Shown in pieces: positions 9,402-19,251 of a DNA stretch of 64,000 nt; position 1 is the first letter of the stretch; every line of letters begins with the position of its first letter. A program made the translations under genes and the position numbers. The notes beneath the pieces were generated by a model, which saw only the letters and a list, made by a program, of their open reading frames with translations, was not told the origin of the DNA and searched no databases. The stretch comes from Nitrosomonas nitrosa (GTDB lineage Bacteria > Pseudomonadota > Gammaproteobacteria > Burkholderiales > Nitrosomonadaceae), in assembly GCF_003051105.1 (NCBI RefSeq), contig NZ_QAOO01000007.1, positions 62,001 through 126,000 on the forward strand, given 5' to 3'.

Positions 9402-9770
9402 TTACGGCTCAACCAGCGCCATGATCAGCTTAAAATGCAGGTAAAACAACGCCAGTACAATCAAGATATAGGCAATAAACAAAACGGGGCGCGCTTTAAA
9501 ATTATCCAGCATCGTTTTGTTTTTTCCTTCTCTCTTGAGACGCGCATATTCTGCTCTGGCTCGCAACGAACGTGCTTCCTGGTAAGTATCCAACAATTGC
9601 TTGGCTTGCTGGAATTGCCGCTCATCCCTCACCCAAATAGCGGGCATCGATATCCCCCAGTTTCCAGCCGATGTCTCATAATAATCAATATGATGATCAG
9701 TCAATAAAGCGCGCACCTCCTCGGCTTCATCGTCCGGAACGTTTCTGAGCTTAAATAAAATTTTTGACAT
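9402..9770 (-). CDS. Small membrane protein, DUF6164-like
   Basis: A 122-residue protein of unknown function. The N-terminal 70 residues look like a small alpha/beta domain (SKILFKLRNVPDDEAEEVR); a charged helix follows at about 70-88, then one transmembrane segment near 95-117. The pattern fits DUF6164 proteins of betaproteobacteria. I chose the ATG at 9770; an in-frame GTG at 9794 would add eight residues. It is divergent from the SDR gene, with about 130 bp between them. Confidence 0.75.
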   Translation of the reverse strand: MSKILFKLRNVPDDEAEEVRALLTDHHIDYYETSAGNWGISMPAIWVRDERQFQQAKQLLDTYQEARSLRARAEYARLKREGKNKTMLDNFKARPVLFIAYILIVLALFYLHFKLIMALVEP

Positions 9771-9901
9771 GGGTAGGATAATAGCTGTTGTCACGCCGTT
9801 TTGTAATGAAAATTACGTTACGATGCTATGATTATGACCATTCTGATGTCAAGTTAAAGGACATGGCGCAAAATGGATTGTTTTCGGATTAAGTTCGCTC
9901 A

Positions 9902-10738
9902 ATGAAAAAAACTATTTTAATCACTGGTTGCTCCAGCGGAATCGGCTATTGTACCGCTCATGCTTTGCATAAACGGGGATATCGCGTCTTTGCTACCGCG
10001 CGGCGGCAGCAAAGTGTCGAAATGTTGCTCAGTGAAGGATTGGAAAGCCTACGGTTGGATCTGGATGACTCCGCTTCGATTCAGCAAGCCTTTCAGGACA
10101 TTATGCATCGTACCGGTGGAGAATTGTACGCACTGTTCAATAATGGTGCCTATGGCTTACCAGGCGCAGTTGAAGATTTGAGCCGGGAAGCCTTACGCGC
10201 ACAATTTGAAACCAATGTCCTCGGCTGGCTGGAATTGACCAATCTCGTTTTGCCGATCATGCGGAAACAAGGATACGGGCGTATTATCCAGAACAGTTCC
10301 GTTCTTGGGTTTGCTGCGATGCCATTCCGCGGCGCCTACAATGCATCCAAGTACGCGATCGAAGGCTTGAGTGATACGCTGCGCCTTGAATTGATGGATA
10401 GTCAAATATTTATCAGCCTGATCGAACCCGGCCCGATTGCCACGCAATTCCGCGCCAATGCACTCAAAGCGTTACAAAAATACATCAATGTAGAAAACAG
10501 CGCCCATCGTGACAAGTATCTGGCCGTATTGAACCGATTGAACAAACCGGGTCCTGCTGTCCCATTCACGCTCCCGCCAGAAGCCGTGCTCAAGCGAGTC
10601 ATCCATGCCCTCGAAGCACGCAAACCTCAACCACGTTACTACGTGACCTTTCCCACCTATCTATTTGGCTTCCTCAAACGATTCTTGAGCGTTCGCTTAT
10701 TGGATCGGCTACTTGCCAAGGCAGGCAATAACAATTGA
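9902..10738 (+). CDS. Short-chain dehydrogenase/reductase
   Basis: An NAD(P)-dependent oxidoreductase of 278 residues. It has the classical SDR cofactor motif TGCSSGIG at 8-15, NNGAYG in place of NNAG, the catalytic Ser in NSSVLG, and YNASK with Tyr and Lys. The substrate cannot be read from the sequence; relatives act on steroids, retinoids or long-chain ketones. The C-terminal tail is basic and hydrophobic and may touch membrane. Single gene, closed by a hairpin. Confidence 0.88.
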   Translation: MKKTILITGCSSGIGYCTAHALHKRGYRVFATARRQQSVEMLLSEGLESLRLDLDDSASIQQAFQDIMHRTGGELYALFNNGAYGLPGAVEDLSREALRAQFETNVLGWLELTNLVLPIMRKQGYGRIIQNSSVLGFAAMPFRGAYNASKYAIEGLSDTLRLELMDSQIFISLIEPGPIATQFRANALKALQKYINVENSAHRDKYLAVLNRLNKPGPAVPFTLPPEAVLKRVIHALEARKPQPRYYVTFPTYLFGFLKRFLSVRLLDRLLAKAGNNN

Positions 10739-10766
10739 ACCTGGATTCCTTAAAGGAATCCAGGTT
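10738..10766 (+). terminator. 12-bp hairpin after the SDR gene
   Basis: AACCTGGATTCC and GGAATCCAGGTT form a perfect 12-bp stem with a TTAAA loop starting at the last base of the SDR stop codon. There is no T tract after it, so it may act as an RNA 3'-end stabiliser or a weak terminator. Confidence 0.5.
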
Positions 10767-10776
10767 AAACCAAAGC

Positions 10777-10811
10777 AAAAAAAAACGCCCCTACTAACAA
10801 GCAGAGGGGCG
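10777..10811 (-). terminator. Rho-independent terminator of the outer-membrane protein gene
   Basis: On the minus strand a GC-rich stem CGCCCCT/AGGGGCG is followed by nine T. It lies about 170 bp after the stop of the coiled-coil outer-membrane protein gene at 10983. The stretch in between is AT-rich with no gene visible. Confidence 0.75.
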
Positions 10812-10982
10812 CAAAGGCTTCGTCACAAAATCATTGTTTTCTCAATGACCCTGTTCAGAACGAAGAGAAAAACAACTAAACAACTCATCAAATTGAATAC
10901 ATAACACAACATACCACTACAAACGACTACCAGGAGATAATCTCTAAAAATATTAAATTCTTCTTTTCTCCTTCAAACATCA

Positions 10983-11882
10983 TTAGAAACCAATTCCAAG
11001 ATAAGCACCCGCAGTGAGTCCACTCACATTGATGCCATCTGTCTTGCCAAACGTTTCATGATAGCGGGCATCAACTCCCACATAAAACTCTTTCCAGATT
11101 CGATAATCTGCACCGGCAGCAAACATCATTCCAGGAAACACATAAGTGATCGATTCTGTTGCAGGACTGACCACGTGCACTGCAAAACCTGCCGGTATAA
11201 TCCAAGGCCTAAAATCACTGCCTTCCATGAACTTAATTTTGGGTGCAGCAGACACCGTAAACTGAGTCACCGTTACGCCGAGCGGATTAAAAGCCCCGCC
11301 CGCCAATTGAGAAGGGGCATTAGCCAGCGCGTTACCTTGCGCCCTGCCAAACTTTTTGTATTCAAACATCAATTCGGCAAAAACGCTTGTTTTAGGCAAC
11401 ATTCCCCACACATCCCTTGTGAGATTCCAATCGAACCCTGCGCCAATATACCAGCCATCATTGTCACCCGCCTCCTGAGCGCCGAGCGGTACGACATTGC
11501 TCTGCAAAGAAGAACCATTACGCCCTTGCAAATTGTGCGCATAGCCACCTCGGAAAAATAACAACCGTTCTCTGCGAGCCATTTCCCGGTAGATTTCTTC
11601 ATGCTTTACCTTTATCTCTTTTACTTCTTGTTCTTCTCGAGCAACTTCTTCTTTTACTTTTCGGATCTCTTGTTCGTCCTGAACAGTTCTCTCTTTCACA
11701 TGATCGAGCTCTTGCCGAATCGCTTTTAATTGATTTTCGAGTACCTTGATTTGTTGCTCCAAAGCGTGCGTCTTTGCGCTACTTTGGGCAAATGTTTGTG
11801 AGGAAACCACTAAACTGCTCATAGCAAATAAACCTGCGATTGCATTCGTTATTAAACGCATTTTGTGACAAAAGTGATACAT
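10983..11882 (-). CDS. Outer-membrane beta-barrel protein with N-terminal coiled coil
   Basis: A 299-residue exported protein. A signal peptide (about residues 8-33, ending SQTFAQ) is followed by a strongly charged coiled coil at about 40-105. The remainder alternates hydrophobic and polar residues with many Gly and aromatics and ends in the barrel-like GAYLGIGF. No specific family is recognised. The layout suggests a periplasmic coiled coil anchored by a barrel. An AGGAG site lies 8 nt before the ATG at 11882. Confidence 0.72.
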   Translation of the reverse strand: MYHFCHKMRLITNAIAGLFAMSSLVVSSQTFAQSSAKTHALEQQIKVLENQLKAIRQELDHVKERTVQDEQEIRKVKEEVAREEQEVKEIKVKHEEIYREMARRERLLFFRGGYAHNLQGRNGSSLQSNVVPLGAQEAGDNDGWYIGAGFDWNLTRDVWGMLPKTSVFAELMFEYKKFGRAQGNALANAPSQLAGGAFNPLGVTVTQFTVSAAPKIKFMEGSDFRPWIIPAGFAVHVVSPATESITYVFPGMMFAAGADYRIWKEFYVGVDARYHETFGKTDGINVSGLTAGAYLGIGF

Positions 11883-12000
11883 TCCGCGCTCCTTTTGTAT
11901 TTTTATTTAACAGATGATGCGTTGTTATGATAATAAAAAAATAGGGCAATTTGAACTTTGATCTAAATCAAGTTTTCTGTAATCAATACCCAATAAACTT

Positions 12001-12702
12001 ATGATCCACTGGCTCGCTCCCAATGATGAGTATTTTCCCCCTCTGGAAAGAGCGCTCGATGCACCGAACGGCTTGCTTGCCGCAGGAGGTGATCTTTCAC
12101 CGCAGCGTCTTTTGAATGCGTATCGTGCCGGCATTTTTCCTTGGTTCAATCAAGGTGAGCCTATACTATGGTGGAGTCCCAATCCACGTATGGTGCTATT
12201 TCCAAAAGAATTAACAATAGCGCGTTCGCTACACAAAACATTGAAGAAACATCATTATGAAATCCGCACCGATAGCGTTTTTACTTCTGTCATGCAAGCA
12301 TGTGCTGCGCCCCGCAAAGCACAATCGGGCACATGGATTCATCCAGAAATGATTTTGGCCTATACTGCGCTCCATGAACGTGGCATTGCTCACTCAGTTG
12401 AAACGTGGATCGATGGAGAGCTGGCAGGAGGACTCTATGGCATTGCAATTGGAAAAATGTTTTTTGGCGAATCGATGTTTTCCCGTGTCACGGATGCTTC
12501 TAAAATTGCCTTTGTGCATTTGGTTAAGCAATTGGAATGCTGGAATTTTGGCATGATTGACTGTCAGATGAAAACAAAGCACCTTGCCTCGTTCGGTGCC
12601 AGAGAAATTCCTCGGGCAGATTTCGCTCAAATACTAAACAACCTTGTCAACAAACCCGAAATAGCCAGAAAATGGCATTTTGATTATGTTTATCCGGATT
12701 GA
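12001..12702 (+). CDS. aat: Leucyl/phenylalanyl-tRNA-protein transferase
   Basis: Adds Leu or Phe from tRNA to proteins with N-terminal Arg or Lys, marking them for ClpAP. The 233 residues include the family landmarks [11 protein letters not shown] near 24-34, YRAGIFPWF near 41-49, WWSPNPR and GGLYGIAIG. The bpt gene begins 1 bp after its stop, so both N-degron transferases are co-expressed. Confidence 0.96.
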   Translation: MIHWLAPNDEYFPPLERALDAPNGLLAAGGDLSPQRLLNAYRAGIFPWFNQGEPILWWSPNPRMVLFPKELTIARSLHKTLKKHHYEIRTDSVFTSVMQACAAPRKAQSGTWIHPEMILAYTALHERGIAHSVETWIDGELAGGLYGIAIGKMFFGESMFSRVTDASKIAFVHLVKQLECWNFGMIDCQMKTKHLASFGAREIPRADFAQILNNLVNKPEIARKWHFDYVYPD

Positions 12703-12703
12703 T

Positions 12704-13411
12704 ATGATGAGATTTCATACTACCGAATTATATCCGTGCAGCTACTTGCCCAGTAAACTTGCCCGCTCTCAAATCGCCATACCTGATCACCTGATCGATA
12801 CACCGACCTACGCGCAATTGATCAGAAAAGGATTCCGCCGCAGTGGCAGCTTTGTTTATCGCCCAAACTGCGAGCAGTGCGAGGCCTGTATACCCGTACG
12901 TATCATCGTCGATCAGTTTAAGGCCAACCGTGCACAGCGTAGAGTTTGGAAACGGCATCAGCATCTAGCAGCTACCCAGCATCAATTGCACTATCACCCC
13001 GATCACTACCGACTGTACCGGCGCTATCAGGCAAAACGGCATGCTCATGGTGGCATGGATTACGATAACCGCGACCAATACAGTAACTTTTTGCTGCAAA
13101 GCAATGTCGACTCTCGCCTGATAACCTTCCATGAACACCATCATCTTCGGATGATCAGCATTATCGACCAGCTACCGGATGGTCTCTCTTCGGTCTATAC
13201 TTTTTTCGACCCGGATGTGTTGAATGCCAGTTTTGGCACTTACAACATCTTGTGGCAGATAGAGCAGTGCCGCATCAATCAACTGCCCTATCTTTATTTG
13301 GGCTATTGGATAGGAGAGAACCGAAAAATGTGCTACAAGGCCAATTTTCAGCCCCTGCAAAGCCTGGTCAATGGACAGTGGCAAGCCTTTAACCAGCATT
13401 CATCCTCTTGA
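12704..13411 (+). CDS. bpt: Aspartate/glutamate leucyltransferase
   Basis: Transfers Leu to proteins with N-terminal Asp or Glu in the bacterial N-end rule. It is 235 residues from the ATG at 12704. Family features are PCSYLP near residue 10, a [12 protein letters not shown] stretch, and the cysteine cluster [13 protein letters not shown] start at 12680 would overlap aat and add eight residues absent from the family. Tandem aat-bpt is common in proteobacteria. Confidence 0.93.
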   Translation: MMRFHTTELYPCSYLPSKLARSQIAIPDHLIDTPTYAQLIRKGFRRSGSFVYRPNCEQCEACIPVRIIVDQFKANRAQRRVWKRHQHLAATQHQLHYHPDHYRLYRRYQAKRHAHGGMDYDNRDQYSNFLLQSNVDSRLITFHEHHHLRMISIIDQLPDGLSSVYTFFDPDVLNASFGTYNILWQIEQCRINQLPYLYLGYWIGENRKMCYKANFQPLQSLVNGQWQAFNQHSSS

Positions 13412-13471
13412 TCAAGATACTGCGAGTTAACTAATACACACCATCTGCTGTTCAGGATAAAATAGTTGCCG

Positions 13472-14494
13472 ATGCTATACCGCCTCGTTCGACCATTTCT
13501 GTTTTCACTTGACCCCGAAACCGCGCATAGCGCTTCTCTCGGGGGTTTACGATTTTTGGAGAAGCTTGGGTTACTTCCAAATTACGTATATCCCTGCCAA
13601 GCGCGCAGGGTGATGGGGTTGGATTTTCCCAATCCAGTCGGGTTGGCAGCCGGATTGGATAAAAATGGCGCTTATATCGATCCGTTGGCAAAACTAGGAT
13701 TTGGTTTTATAGAGGTTGGCACGGTCACACCCCGTCCACAGCCGGGTAATCCCCGCCCACGTTTGTTTCGTCTACCACAAGCTAATGCCATTATCAACCG
13801 CATGGGATTCAACAATGATGGCATCGATCAATTGATCGTCAATATTAGGAACAGCCATTTCCAGGGCATATTGGGCATCAATATCGGTAAAAATTTTGAT
13901 ACCCCCGTAGAAAAAGCGGTCGAAGATTATTTGATTTGTTTTCATAAAGCTTATCGATACGCAAGCTATATTACTCTCAACATATCTTCTCCCAATACCC
14001 GAGACTTGAGACGATTGCAGAATGCTGCCGCGTTAGATCAACTTTTAGAAACACTGAAAACTGCGCAAACCCAACTAAGCGATCAGCATGGTAAATACAC
14101 GCCGCTCGTGGTTAAGATCGCACCTGATCTAGAATGCGTACAGCTAGAAGCTATTGCCGCACTCTTGCTGAAGCATCGCATCGATGGCGTCATTGCCACC
14201 AATACGACTATTGCACGTCAGGATGTGGCACACTTGCCGCATGCTGACGAAACAGGTGGTCTAAGCGGCACCCCGCTTAAGTCACCCAGCACGCGGATCA
14301 TTAAGAATTTGCATGCTTTGTTAGCGGGTGCACTGCCTATTATCGGCGTCGGTGGTATCCTATCTGCAGAAGATGCAAAAGAAAAAGTAGATGCTGGCGC
14401 AAGCTTGATTCAAATCTATACTGGCCTGATATACCAAGGCCCTAGCCTGATTAGGCAATCCATCAAAACCATTTGCACGCCCTCGTCACGATGA
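13472..14494 (+). CDS. pyrD: Dihydroorotate dehydrogenase (quinone), class 2
   Basis: Oxidises dihydroorotate to orotate with FMN and passes electrons to quinone at the inner membrane. The 340-residue protein has a hydrophobic N-terminal quinone-channel region ([15 protein letters not shown]) and FMN/active-site motifs [20 protein letters not shown] (class 2 catalytic Ser) and GVGGI. AGGA lies 14 nt before this ATG and 8 nt before an in-frame TTG at 13466, so either start is possible. Its TGA overlaps the next ATG. Confidence 0.95.
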   Translation: MLYRLVRPFLFSLDPETAHSASLGGLRFLEKLGLLPNYVYPCQARRVMGLDFPNPVGLAAGLDKNGAYIDPLAKLGFGFIEVGTVTPRPQPGNPRPRLFRLPQANAIINRMGFNNDGIDQLIVNIRNSHFQGILGINIGKNFDTPVEKAVEDYLICFHKAYRYASYITLNISSPNTRDLRRLQNAAALDQLLETLKTAQTQLSDQHGKYTPLVVKIAPDLECVQLEAIAALLLKHRIDGVIATNTTIARQDVAHLPHADETGGLSGTPLKSPSTRIIKNLHALLAGALPIIGVGGILSAEDAKEKVDAGASLIQIYTGLIYQGPSLIRQSIKTICTPSSR

Positions 14495-15153
14495 CTGATA
14501 AAAGTAAATTAATCGAACAGATCGATGCAATTCTGCCACAGACACAATGCGGTCAATGTGGCTATTCCGGTTGTCTGCCTTATGCAACGGCCATTGCTGA
14601 GGGGAACGCCGATATCAATCAATGTCCCCCTGGAGATGCAGAAGGTATCCGGAAGCTTGCGGCATTATTAGGCGTTGCATTTAAGCCTTTAAACACATTG
14701 CATGGCGTGCCCAAGCCCAAATCGGTCGCATTTATCAATGAGGAACAATGCATAGGCTGTACGTTTTGCCTACAGGCATGTCCTGTCGATGCGATTGTCG
14801 GCGCAGCCAAACAAATGCATACCATCCTGGCTGCTGAGTGCACGGGATGCGAGCGATGTGTCGCACCTTGCCCGGTTGATTGCATCAGTATGATTCCAGC
14901 TGCACCCTATCCTGCAGACGATGCTCAGGAGATGAAACAAAAAGCGGCCGATCGTGCACGCATCCGCCATCAATCCAGATTACAAAGGTTGGCACGCGAG
15001 AAACAGCAGCAAACCCAGAAACTTGCTCAAAAATCCCAAGTAGTCGATGATTTCGCCTCAGAAACCGGGAAAGCTGATCTGAAAAAAACAGCGATTCAAG
15101 CAGCCATGGCGCGTGTACTAGCAACGCGCACAGAAACTTCCGATCGGCAATAA
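14491..15153 (+). CDS. RnfB-like iron-sulfur protein
   Basis: A 220-residue electron carrier. An N-terminal RnfB-type cluster-binding segment (CGQCGYSGC near 20-28, then a further Cys in NQCPPGD) precedes two 4Fe-4S ferredoxin motifs, [12 protein letters not shown] and [12 protein letters not shown]. The C-terminal 60 residues are charged. It lacks the N-terminal membrane helix of canonical RnfB and no other rnf gene is near, so it may serve as a stand-alone ferredoxin. It is coupled to pyrD by an ATGA overlap and followed by nth, as in other proteobacteria. Confidence 0.85.
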   Translation: MTDKSKLIEQIDAILPQTQCGQCGYSGCLPYATAIAEGNADINQCPPGDAEGIRKLAALLGVAFKPLNTLHGVPKPKSVAFINEEQCIGCTFCLQACPVDAIVGAAKQMHTILAAECTGCERCVAPCPVDCISMIPAAPYPADDAQEMKQKAADRARIRHQSRLQRLAREKQQQTQKLAQKSQVVDDFASETGKADLKKTAIQAAMARVLATRTETSDRQ

Positions 15154-15165
15154 ACGTTCACAACC

Positions 15166-15837
15166 ATGAATGCCGCCAAACGTTACGAAATTTTTACCCG
15201 CTTCAGAGCAGCCAATCCCCACCCAACAACCGAGCTCGAATACAACACACCATTCGAGCTACTGGTGGCAGTCATACTTTCTGCGCAAGCTACAGACAAA
15301 AGTGTCAATCTAGCAACCAGAAAATTATTCGCATTGGCCAATACACCTGAACAAATAATTGCATTGGGTGAAACAGGCTTAAGCAATCTGGTTCAACGTA
15401 TTGGCTTATATCGAACAAAAACGAAAAATATCCTGGCTACTTGCCAACTACTTATCCAAAATCATCATAGCCAAGTACCAAGAACGCGCGAGGAACTGGA
15501 GAAACTGCCAGGGGTAGGCCGCAAAACAGCTAACGTGATTTTGAATACGGCCTTCGGTGAAGCGACTATCGCGGTAGATACACACATTTTCCGAGTAGCC
15601 AACCGTACAGGTATCGCTCCGGGCAAGAACGTGCTTGAAGTAGAACGCAAACTCATGAAAGTTGTTCCCACAGCATTCCGTCATGATGCGCACCACTGGC
15701 TGATTTTACATGGGCGATATATTTGTAAAGCTAGAAAACCTTTGTGTAGTCATTGTTGTATCAATGATTTATGTGAGTATAAACATAAGAATTTTGAAAA
15801 TACCCTGTTAATCCCATCAAGTTCTGCCAATGTTTAA
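15166..15837 (+). CDS. nth: Endonuclease III
   Basis: DNA glycosylase/AP lyase for oxidised pyrimidines. It is 223 residues, slightly longer than the usual 211 because of a C-terminal tail. Visible features are the helix-hairpin-helix LPGVGRKTANV with the catalytic Lys, VDTHIFRV with the catalytic Asp, and the 4Fe-4S ligands in C-x6-C-x2-C-x5-C near residues 188-204. It overlaps the DUF1841 gene by 8 bp. Confidence 0.96.
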   Translation: MNAAKRYEIFTRFRAANPHPTTELEYNTPFELLVAVILSAQATDKSVNLATRKLFALANTPEQIIALGETGLSNLVQRIGLYRTKTKNILATCQLLIQNHHSQVPRTREELEKLPGVGRKTANVILNTAFGEATIAVDTHIFRVANRTGIAPGKNVLEVERKLMKVVPTAFRHDAHHWLILHGRYICKARKPLCSHCCINDLCEYKHKNFENTLLIPSSSANV

Positions 15838-16267
15838 TCCATCAAGAACACAGGTCCGCCAATTATTCTTCGACACATGGCGCAAATACCACCGACAGGA
15901 AATCTTATCTGGAATAGAAACGATCGCGCTGGAGGTCATTTTATTACACCCAGAATACCAGGGCATACTTGATGATGAAGAACGTTATCGCGATAAAGAT
16001 TATTTCCCTGAAATGGGCGAAACCAACCCTTTCCTTCACATGAGCATGCACGTTGCAATCAAAGAGCAATTATCTATCGATCAGCCCATTGGGATTCGCC
16101 AGAAATTCGAAAATCTCCGAGCAAAAACGGGTGACGAGCATAGCGCCACCCACATAATCATTGAATGTCTAGCCGAGATGCTTTGGCAATCCCAGCGTCA
16201 TCAGACTCCCCCAGATGCGCAGATCTACTTCGACTGCCTAGCTAAAGTAGAAGAATCATTGAAGTAG
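15830..16267 (+). CDS. DUF1841 family protein
   Basis: A 145-residue soluble protein of unknown function. The sequence (MFNPSRTQVRQLFFDTWRKY at the start, HMSMHVAIKEQ in the middle) fits DUF1841, a family of beta- and gammaproteobacteria. Its conserved His and Glu residues might bind metal. Its start overlaps the end of nth, so they share a message that ends at the bidirectional terminator downstream. Confidence 0.85.
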   Translation: MFNPSRTQVRQLFFDTWRKYHRQEILSGIETIALEVILLHPEYQGILDDEERYRDKDYFPEMGETNPFLHMSMHVAIKEQLSIDQPIGIRQKFENLRAKTGDEHSATHIIIECLAEMLWQSQRHQTPPDAQIYFDCLAKVEESLK

Positions 16268-16288
16268 AATGATCGTTGGATGCGATAA

Positions 16289-16324
16289 AAAAACGGAATG
16301 TATGAAGGCATACATTCCGTTTTT
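16289..16324. terminator. Bidirectional terminator between DUF1841 and cytochrome c genes
   Basis: A 16-bp perfect stem (AAAAACGGAATGTATG and its complement) with a 4-nt loop. A-tracts on one side and T-tracts on the other make it a terminator for both convergent transcripts. Confidence 0.9.
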
Positions 16325-16382
16325 ATTTTTTCTTATTCTATAAAAAACCGGTCAAATTATGATCAACCCGATCACAAACTCC

Positions 16383-16709
16383 TTACCGCTTTACATATAA
16401 GCCAGATTGGCTGGAGTAATAAAAAGCCAAATTCTCGATATCTGCCTCACTCAGTGCTGCAGCCATACCAGCCATAATGGGGTCTTTACGCTCGCCCGTT
16501 TTATAATCCTTGAGGGCTTTCTCGATATATGTTCTAGGTTGACCAGCAATCTTCGGAAAATTAGGTACTGGGCTATTTCCATCCGGTCCATGACAGGATG
16601 CACAAACTTCATCAGCTTTTCTTTTACCGGCTTCAATATCGGCAGCAATACTTTGTCCGGCAAAGAAAAACACCACACCGCTCACTGCGGCAACAACATA
16701 TTTCTTCAT
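16383..16709 (-). CDS. Small class I cytochrome c (c553/c4-like)
   Basis: A 108-residue periplasmic monohaem electron carrier. The signal peptide ends at about residue 22 (SIAAD). The haem motif CASCH lies near 36-40 and the probable axial Met is in the [11 protein letters not shown] stretch. It resembles one half of cytochrome c4. It follows a paralogous cytochrome gene by 28 bp; the pair probably shares one transcript and could carry electrons to the oxidase at 25-31 kb, which is an inference. Confidence 0.87.
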   Translation of the reverse strand: MKKYVVAAVSGVVFFFAGQSIAADIEAGKRKADEVCASCHGPDGNSPVPNFPKIAGQPRTYIEKALKDYKTGERKDPIMAGMAAALSEADIENLAFYYSSQSGLYVKR

Positions 16710-16737
16710 GATCTAATCCTTGCGTTAATGGAAAAAA

Positions 16738-17070
16738 TTAATTGTCGGCATTAGCATAATAAGCTGCCAAATCCTCGATATCCTCATCCGAAAGCGTTGC
16801 CGCAACTGCGGTCATGCTAGGATGGTTACGCTCACCTGATCTATAGTCTTTTAACGCTTTGGCTAAATACGCCGCATGTTGACCACCAAGTTTTGGTACA
16901 TGGTAGACGATAGGATATGCAGTTTTATAACCTTCAATTCCATGGCAACCTATACACATGGAAACTTTATCTTTGGCTGCTTCAGCATTGCCGGCTGCTT
17001 GTACTGCACCCGAAAAGGCCAAAATCATGCCGGTAGCAAGTAATAGTTTAACGGCTACTGACTTTTTCAC
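16738..17070 (-). CDS. Small class I cytochrome c (c553/c4-like)
   Basis: A 110-residue periplasmic monohaem cytochrome, paralogous to the next gene. It has a signal peptide to about residue 25 (AVQAAG), the haem motif CIGCH near 38-42, and a Met in the NHPSMTAVAATLS stretch as likely sixth ligand. Both proteins carry the same DYR/KTGER-like turn before the Met. A GAGGAGAAC ribosome site precedes the ATG. Confidence 0.87.
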   Translation of the reverse strand: MKKSVAVKLLLATGMILAFSGAVQAAGNAEAAKDKVSMCIGCHGIEGYKTAYPIVYHVPKLGGQHAAYLAKALKDYRSGERNHPSMTAVAATLSDEDIEDLAAYYANADN

Positions 17071-17186
17071 TTTGTGCGTTCTCCTCTCAAAAAGATGAAC
17101 TTTAAACGATGAGTGATGTTAAGTCAATGAATATAATAGCAATCTCCCTATTGCGGATAGGGAAATTATCCGCAGAATTTGTCCCT

Positions 17187-19106
17187 CTAGCGTTCTGATG
17201 CTGATTGCTTGGCTTCCAATTCCTCCCAGCGCACAAAACATTTTGCCAGCTCTTCTTGCAAGATTGAAAAACGGTGCTGTAATGCTCTGGCTTCCTCTGG
17301 TCCATTACGATAGATGGCCGGATCACTCAATCGTGTCGAGAGGGTTGATTGCTCCTGCTCAAGCTGATCAATTTTTTCTGGCAATGCAGCCAGTTCTCGC
17401 GCTTCTTGATAGCTCAGCTTGGAGCGGGATGGAGATTTGATTTTCTTATCCTGAGCAACAGCAATGGATTTTGCCTTGCTCGTTATCTGAGAGGCTGTTT
17501 GCGTTGCCTGCTTACTCTGCATCCAGTCCGCATATCCTCCGACATATTCTACCAACCGACCATTTCCCTCAAAAGCAATTACTTGAGTTACGATATTATC
17601 GAGAAATGCACGGTCATGACTGACCAGAAACAAGGTGCCCTGATAATTCTGCAGCCATTGTTCTAACAATTCGAGTGTATCAATATCAAGATCGTTGGTC
17701 GGTTCATCCAGCACCAGCACATTTGCGGGGCGCGTAAACAAGCGTGCCAGCAGTAGCCTGTTTCGTTCTCCGCCCGACAATGATTTAACCGGCGAACGTG
17801 CACGCAGCGGTGCAAACAAAAAATCTTCTAAATAGCTGATAACATGCTTGCGTACGCCATTGACCTCGACAAAATCGGAACCTTGACTGATGGACTCTAC
17901 CAAGGTCAGTTCATCGTTCAACTGATCCCGCATTTGATCGAAATAAGCGACCGCGAGCTTCGTTCCTTGACGGATACTGCCCTCATCAGGCGTCAGCTCT
18001 CCCAAAATTAGTTTTAGCAGTGTTGATTTACCAGCTCCATTTGGGCCAAGTAGCCCAATGCGATCTCCTCGCATGATCCTGCATGAAAAATCATTGATCA
18101 CGCATTTGTCACCGAAACGCTTACTCACATGTTCAAGTTCTGCTATCAGTTGCCCCGAGCGTGCACCAACCTCAATATTAAAATTAACAGAACCCATACG
18201 GTCACGTCTTGCCGCACGCTCCAAACGCAGCGCTTCCAGCCGCCTCACTCGCCCCTCATTACGCGTGCGCCTGGCTTGAACACCTTTACGTATCCAGATT
18301 TCTTCTTGCGTTAGCACTTTATCGAATTTCTGCTGGTGCACGGCCTCAGTCTCGAGCATTTCAGTTTTTCTTTGCTGATATGCTGCAAAATTTCCAGAAA
18401 AACTCTCCAAACTGCCACGATCCAACTCGATAATTCGGGTAGCAACATTGTCCAGGAAGCGCCGGTCGTGCGTGATGAAGATAACGCTCCCGGAAAAATC
18501 TTTAAGCAAGCCTTCCAGCCATTCGATTGAAGCAAAATCCAAATGATTGGTTGGTTCATCCAGCAATAAAACATCCGGCATAATCACTAAAGCACGGGCA
18601 AGTGCAACACGCTTGCGTACACCCCCAGATAAGCTTCCAATGAGGGCATCCTCAGGTAGCTTTAGACGATCTATCACCGCCTCGACTCGACTCTGTATAC
18701 GCCAGCCGTCTTGCGCCTCCAAAATATTTTGCATTTCTTGTAAATGTTCGAGCAATACTTGCGTATTTTTTCCACTATTACTCAATTTCTGAGAAATCCG
18801 ATGATATTCAAGCAATGCTTGGCTCAGATTGCCTAGCCCGCTGGCAATCTCTTCAAATACTGTGTTGCCATCTACAAATTGAGGTTCCTGGGATACATAA
18901 GCTAATTTCAAGGCAGGCGCATGCCAAAGAATGCCATCATCAAGTTCGATCTCTCCAGCAATTGCACGCAATAGACTCGATTTACCGGTTCCATTACGAC
19001 CGATTAGACCGATACGCTCGCCTGGATCGAGCTGTAAGTTCACGCGATCGAGTAACAGATGGTGACCGAATGCTAGACAGGCATTCTCGAGTGTTATGAG
19101 GGGCAT
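17187..19106 (-). CDS. uup: ABC-F family ATPase Uup
   Basis: A cytoplasmic ABC-F protein with two nucleotide-binding domains and no membrane part; E. coli Uup is linked to ribosome function and to limiting precise transposon excision. Of 639 residues, domain 1 has Walker A GRNGTGKSS near 37-45 and signature LSGGVRKR; domain 2 has GPNGAGKST near 353-361 and LSGGERNR. A lysine-rich linker leads to a C-terminal coiled coil (about 565-639), typical of Uup. Confidence 0.93.
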   Translation of the reverse strand: MPLITLENACLAFGHHLLLDRVNLQLDPGERIGLIGRNGTGKSSLLRAIAGEIELDDGILWHAPALKLAYVSQEPQFVDGNTVFEEIASGLGNLSQALLEYHRISQKLSNSGKNTQVLLEHLQEMQNILEAQDGWRIQSRVEAVIDRLKLPEDALIGSLSGGVRKRVALARALVIMPDVLLLDEPTNHLDFASIEWLEGLLKDFSGSVIFITHDRRFLDNVATRIIELDRGSLESFSGNFAAYQQRKTEMLETEAVHQQKFDKVLTQEEIWIRKGVQARRTRNEGRVRRLEALRLERAARRDRMGSVNFNIEVGARSGQLIAELEHVSKRFGDKCVINDFSCRIMRGDRIGLLGPNGAGKSTLLKLILGELTPDEGSIRQGTKLAVAYFDQMRDQLNDELTLVESISQGSDFVEVNGVRKHVISYLEDFLFAPLRARSPVKSLSGGERNRLLLARLFTRPANVLVLDEPTNDLDIDTLELLEQWLQNYQGTLFLVSHDRAFLDNIVTQVIAFEGNGRLVEYVGGYADWMQSKQATQTASQITSKAKSIAVAQDKKIKSPSRSKLSYQEARELAALPEKIDQLEQEQSTLSTRLSDPAIYRNGPEEARALQHRFSILQEELAKCFVRWEELEAKQSASER

Positions 19107-19227
19107 GAGAAACCGGATGTGTTGATTGACAGAAAATAAAGCGAGCCATTCTTACATGAATAGCAATGCACGGCAAAATAATTCGCTACGATGATCCGTA
19201 ACGAATTATTTTGTTGAAAGCTAAAGA

Positions 19228-19249
19228 AATGGAGCCCGAGGGCTCCATT
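19228..19249 (-). terminator. Hairpin directly after the small heat-shock gene
   Basis: A stem of nine to ten base pairs, AATGGAGCCC with GGGCTCCATT, begins 3 bp after the hsp20 stop and is followed on the minus strand by a short T-rich run. Probable terminator. A second inverted repeat (CAAAATAATTCG at 19174-19185 and its complement at 19202-19213) lies between it and uup. Confidence 0.6.
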
Positions 19250-19251
19250 CA

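Noticed and set aside
11058..11561. 167-residue plus frame opposite the outer-membrane protein gene
   Set aside because: Antisense to a gene with a good ribosome site and signal peptide; composition is that of a mirror frame.
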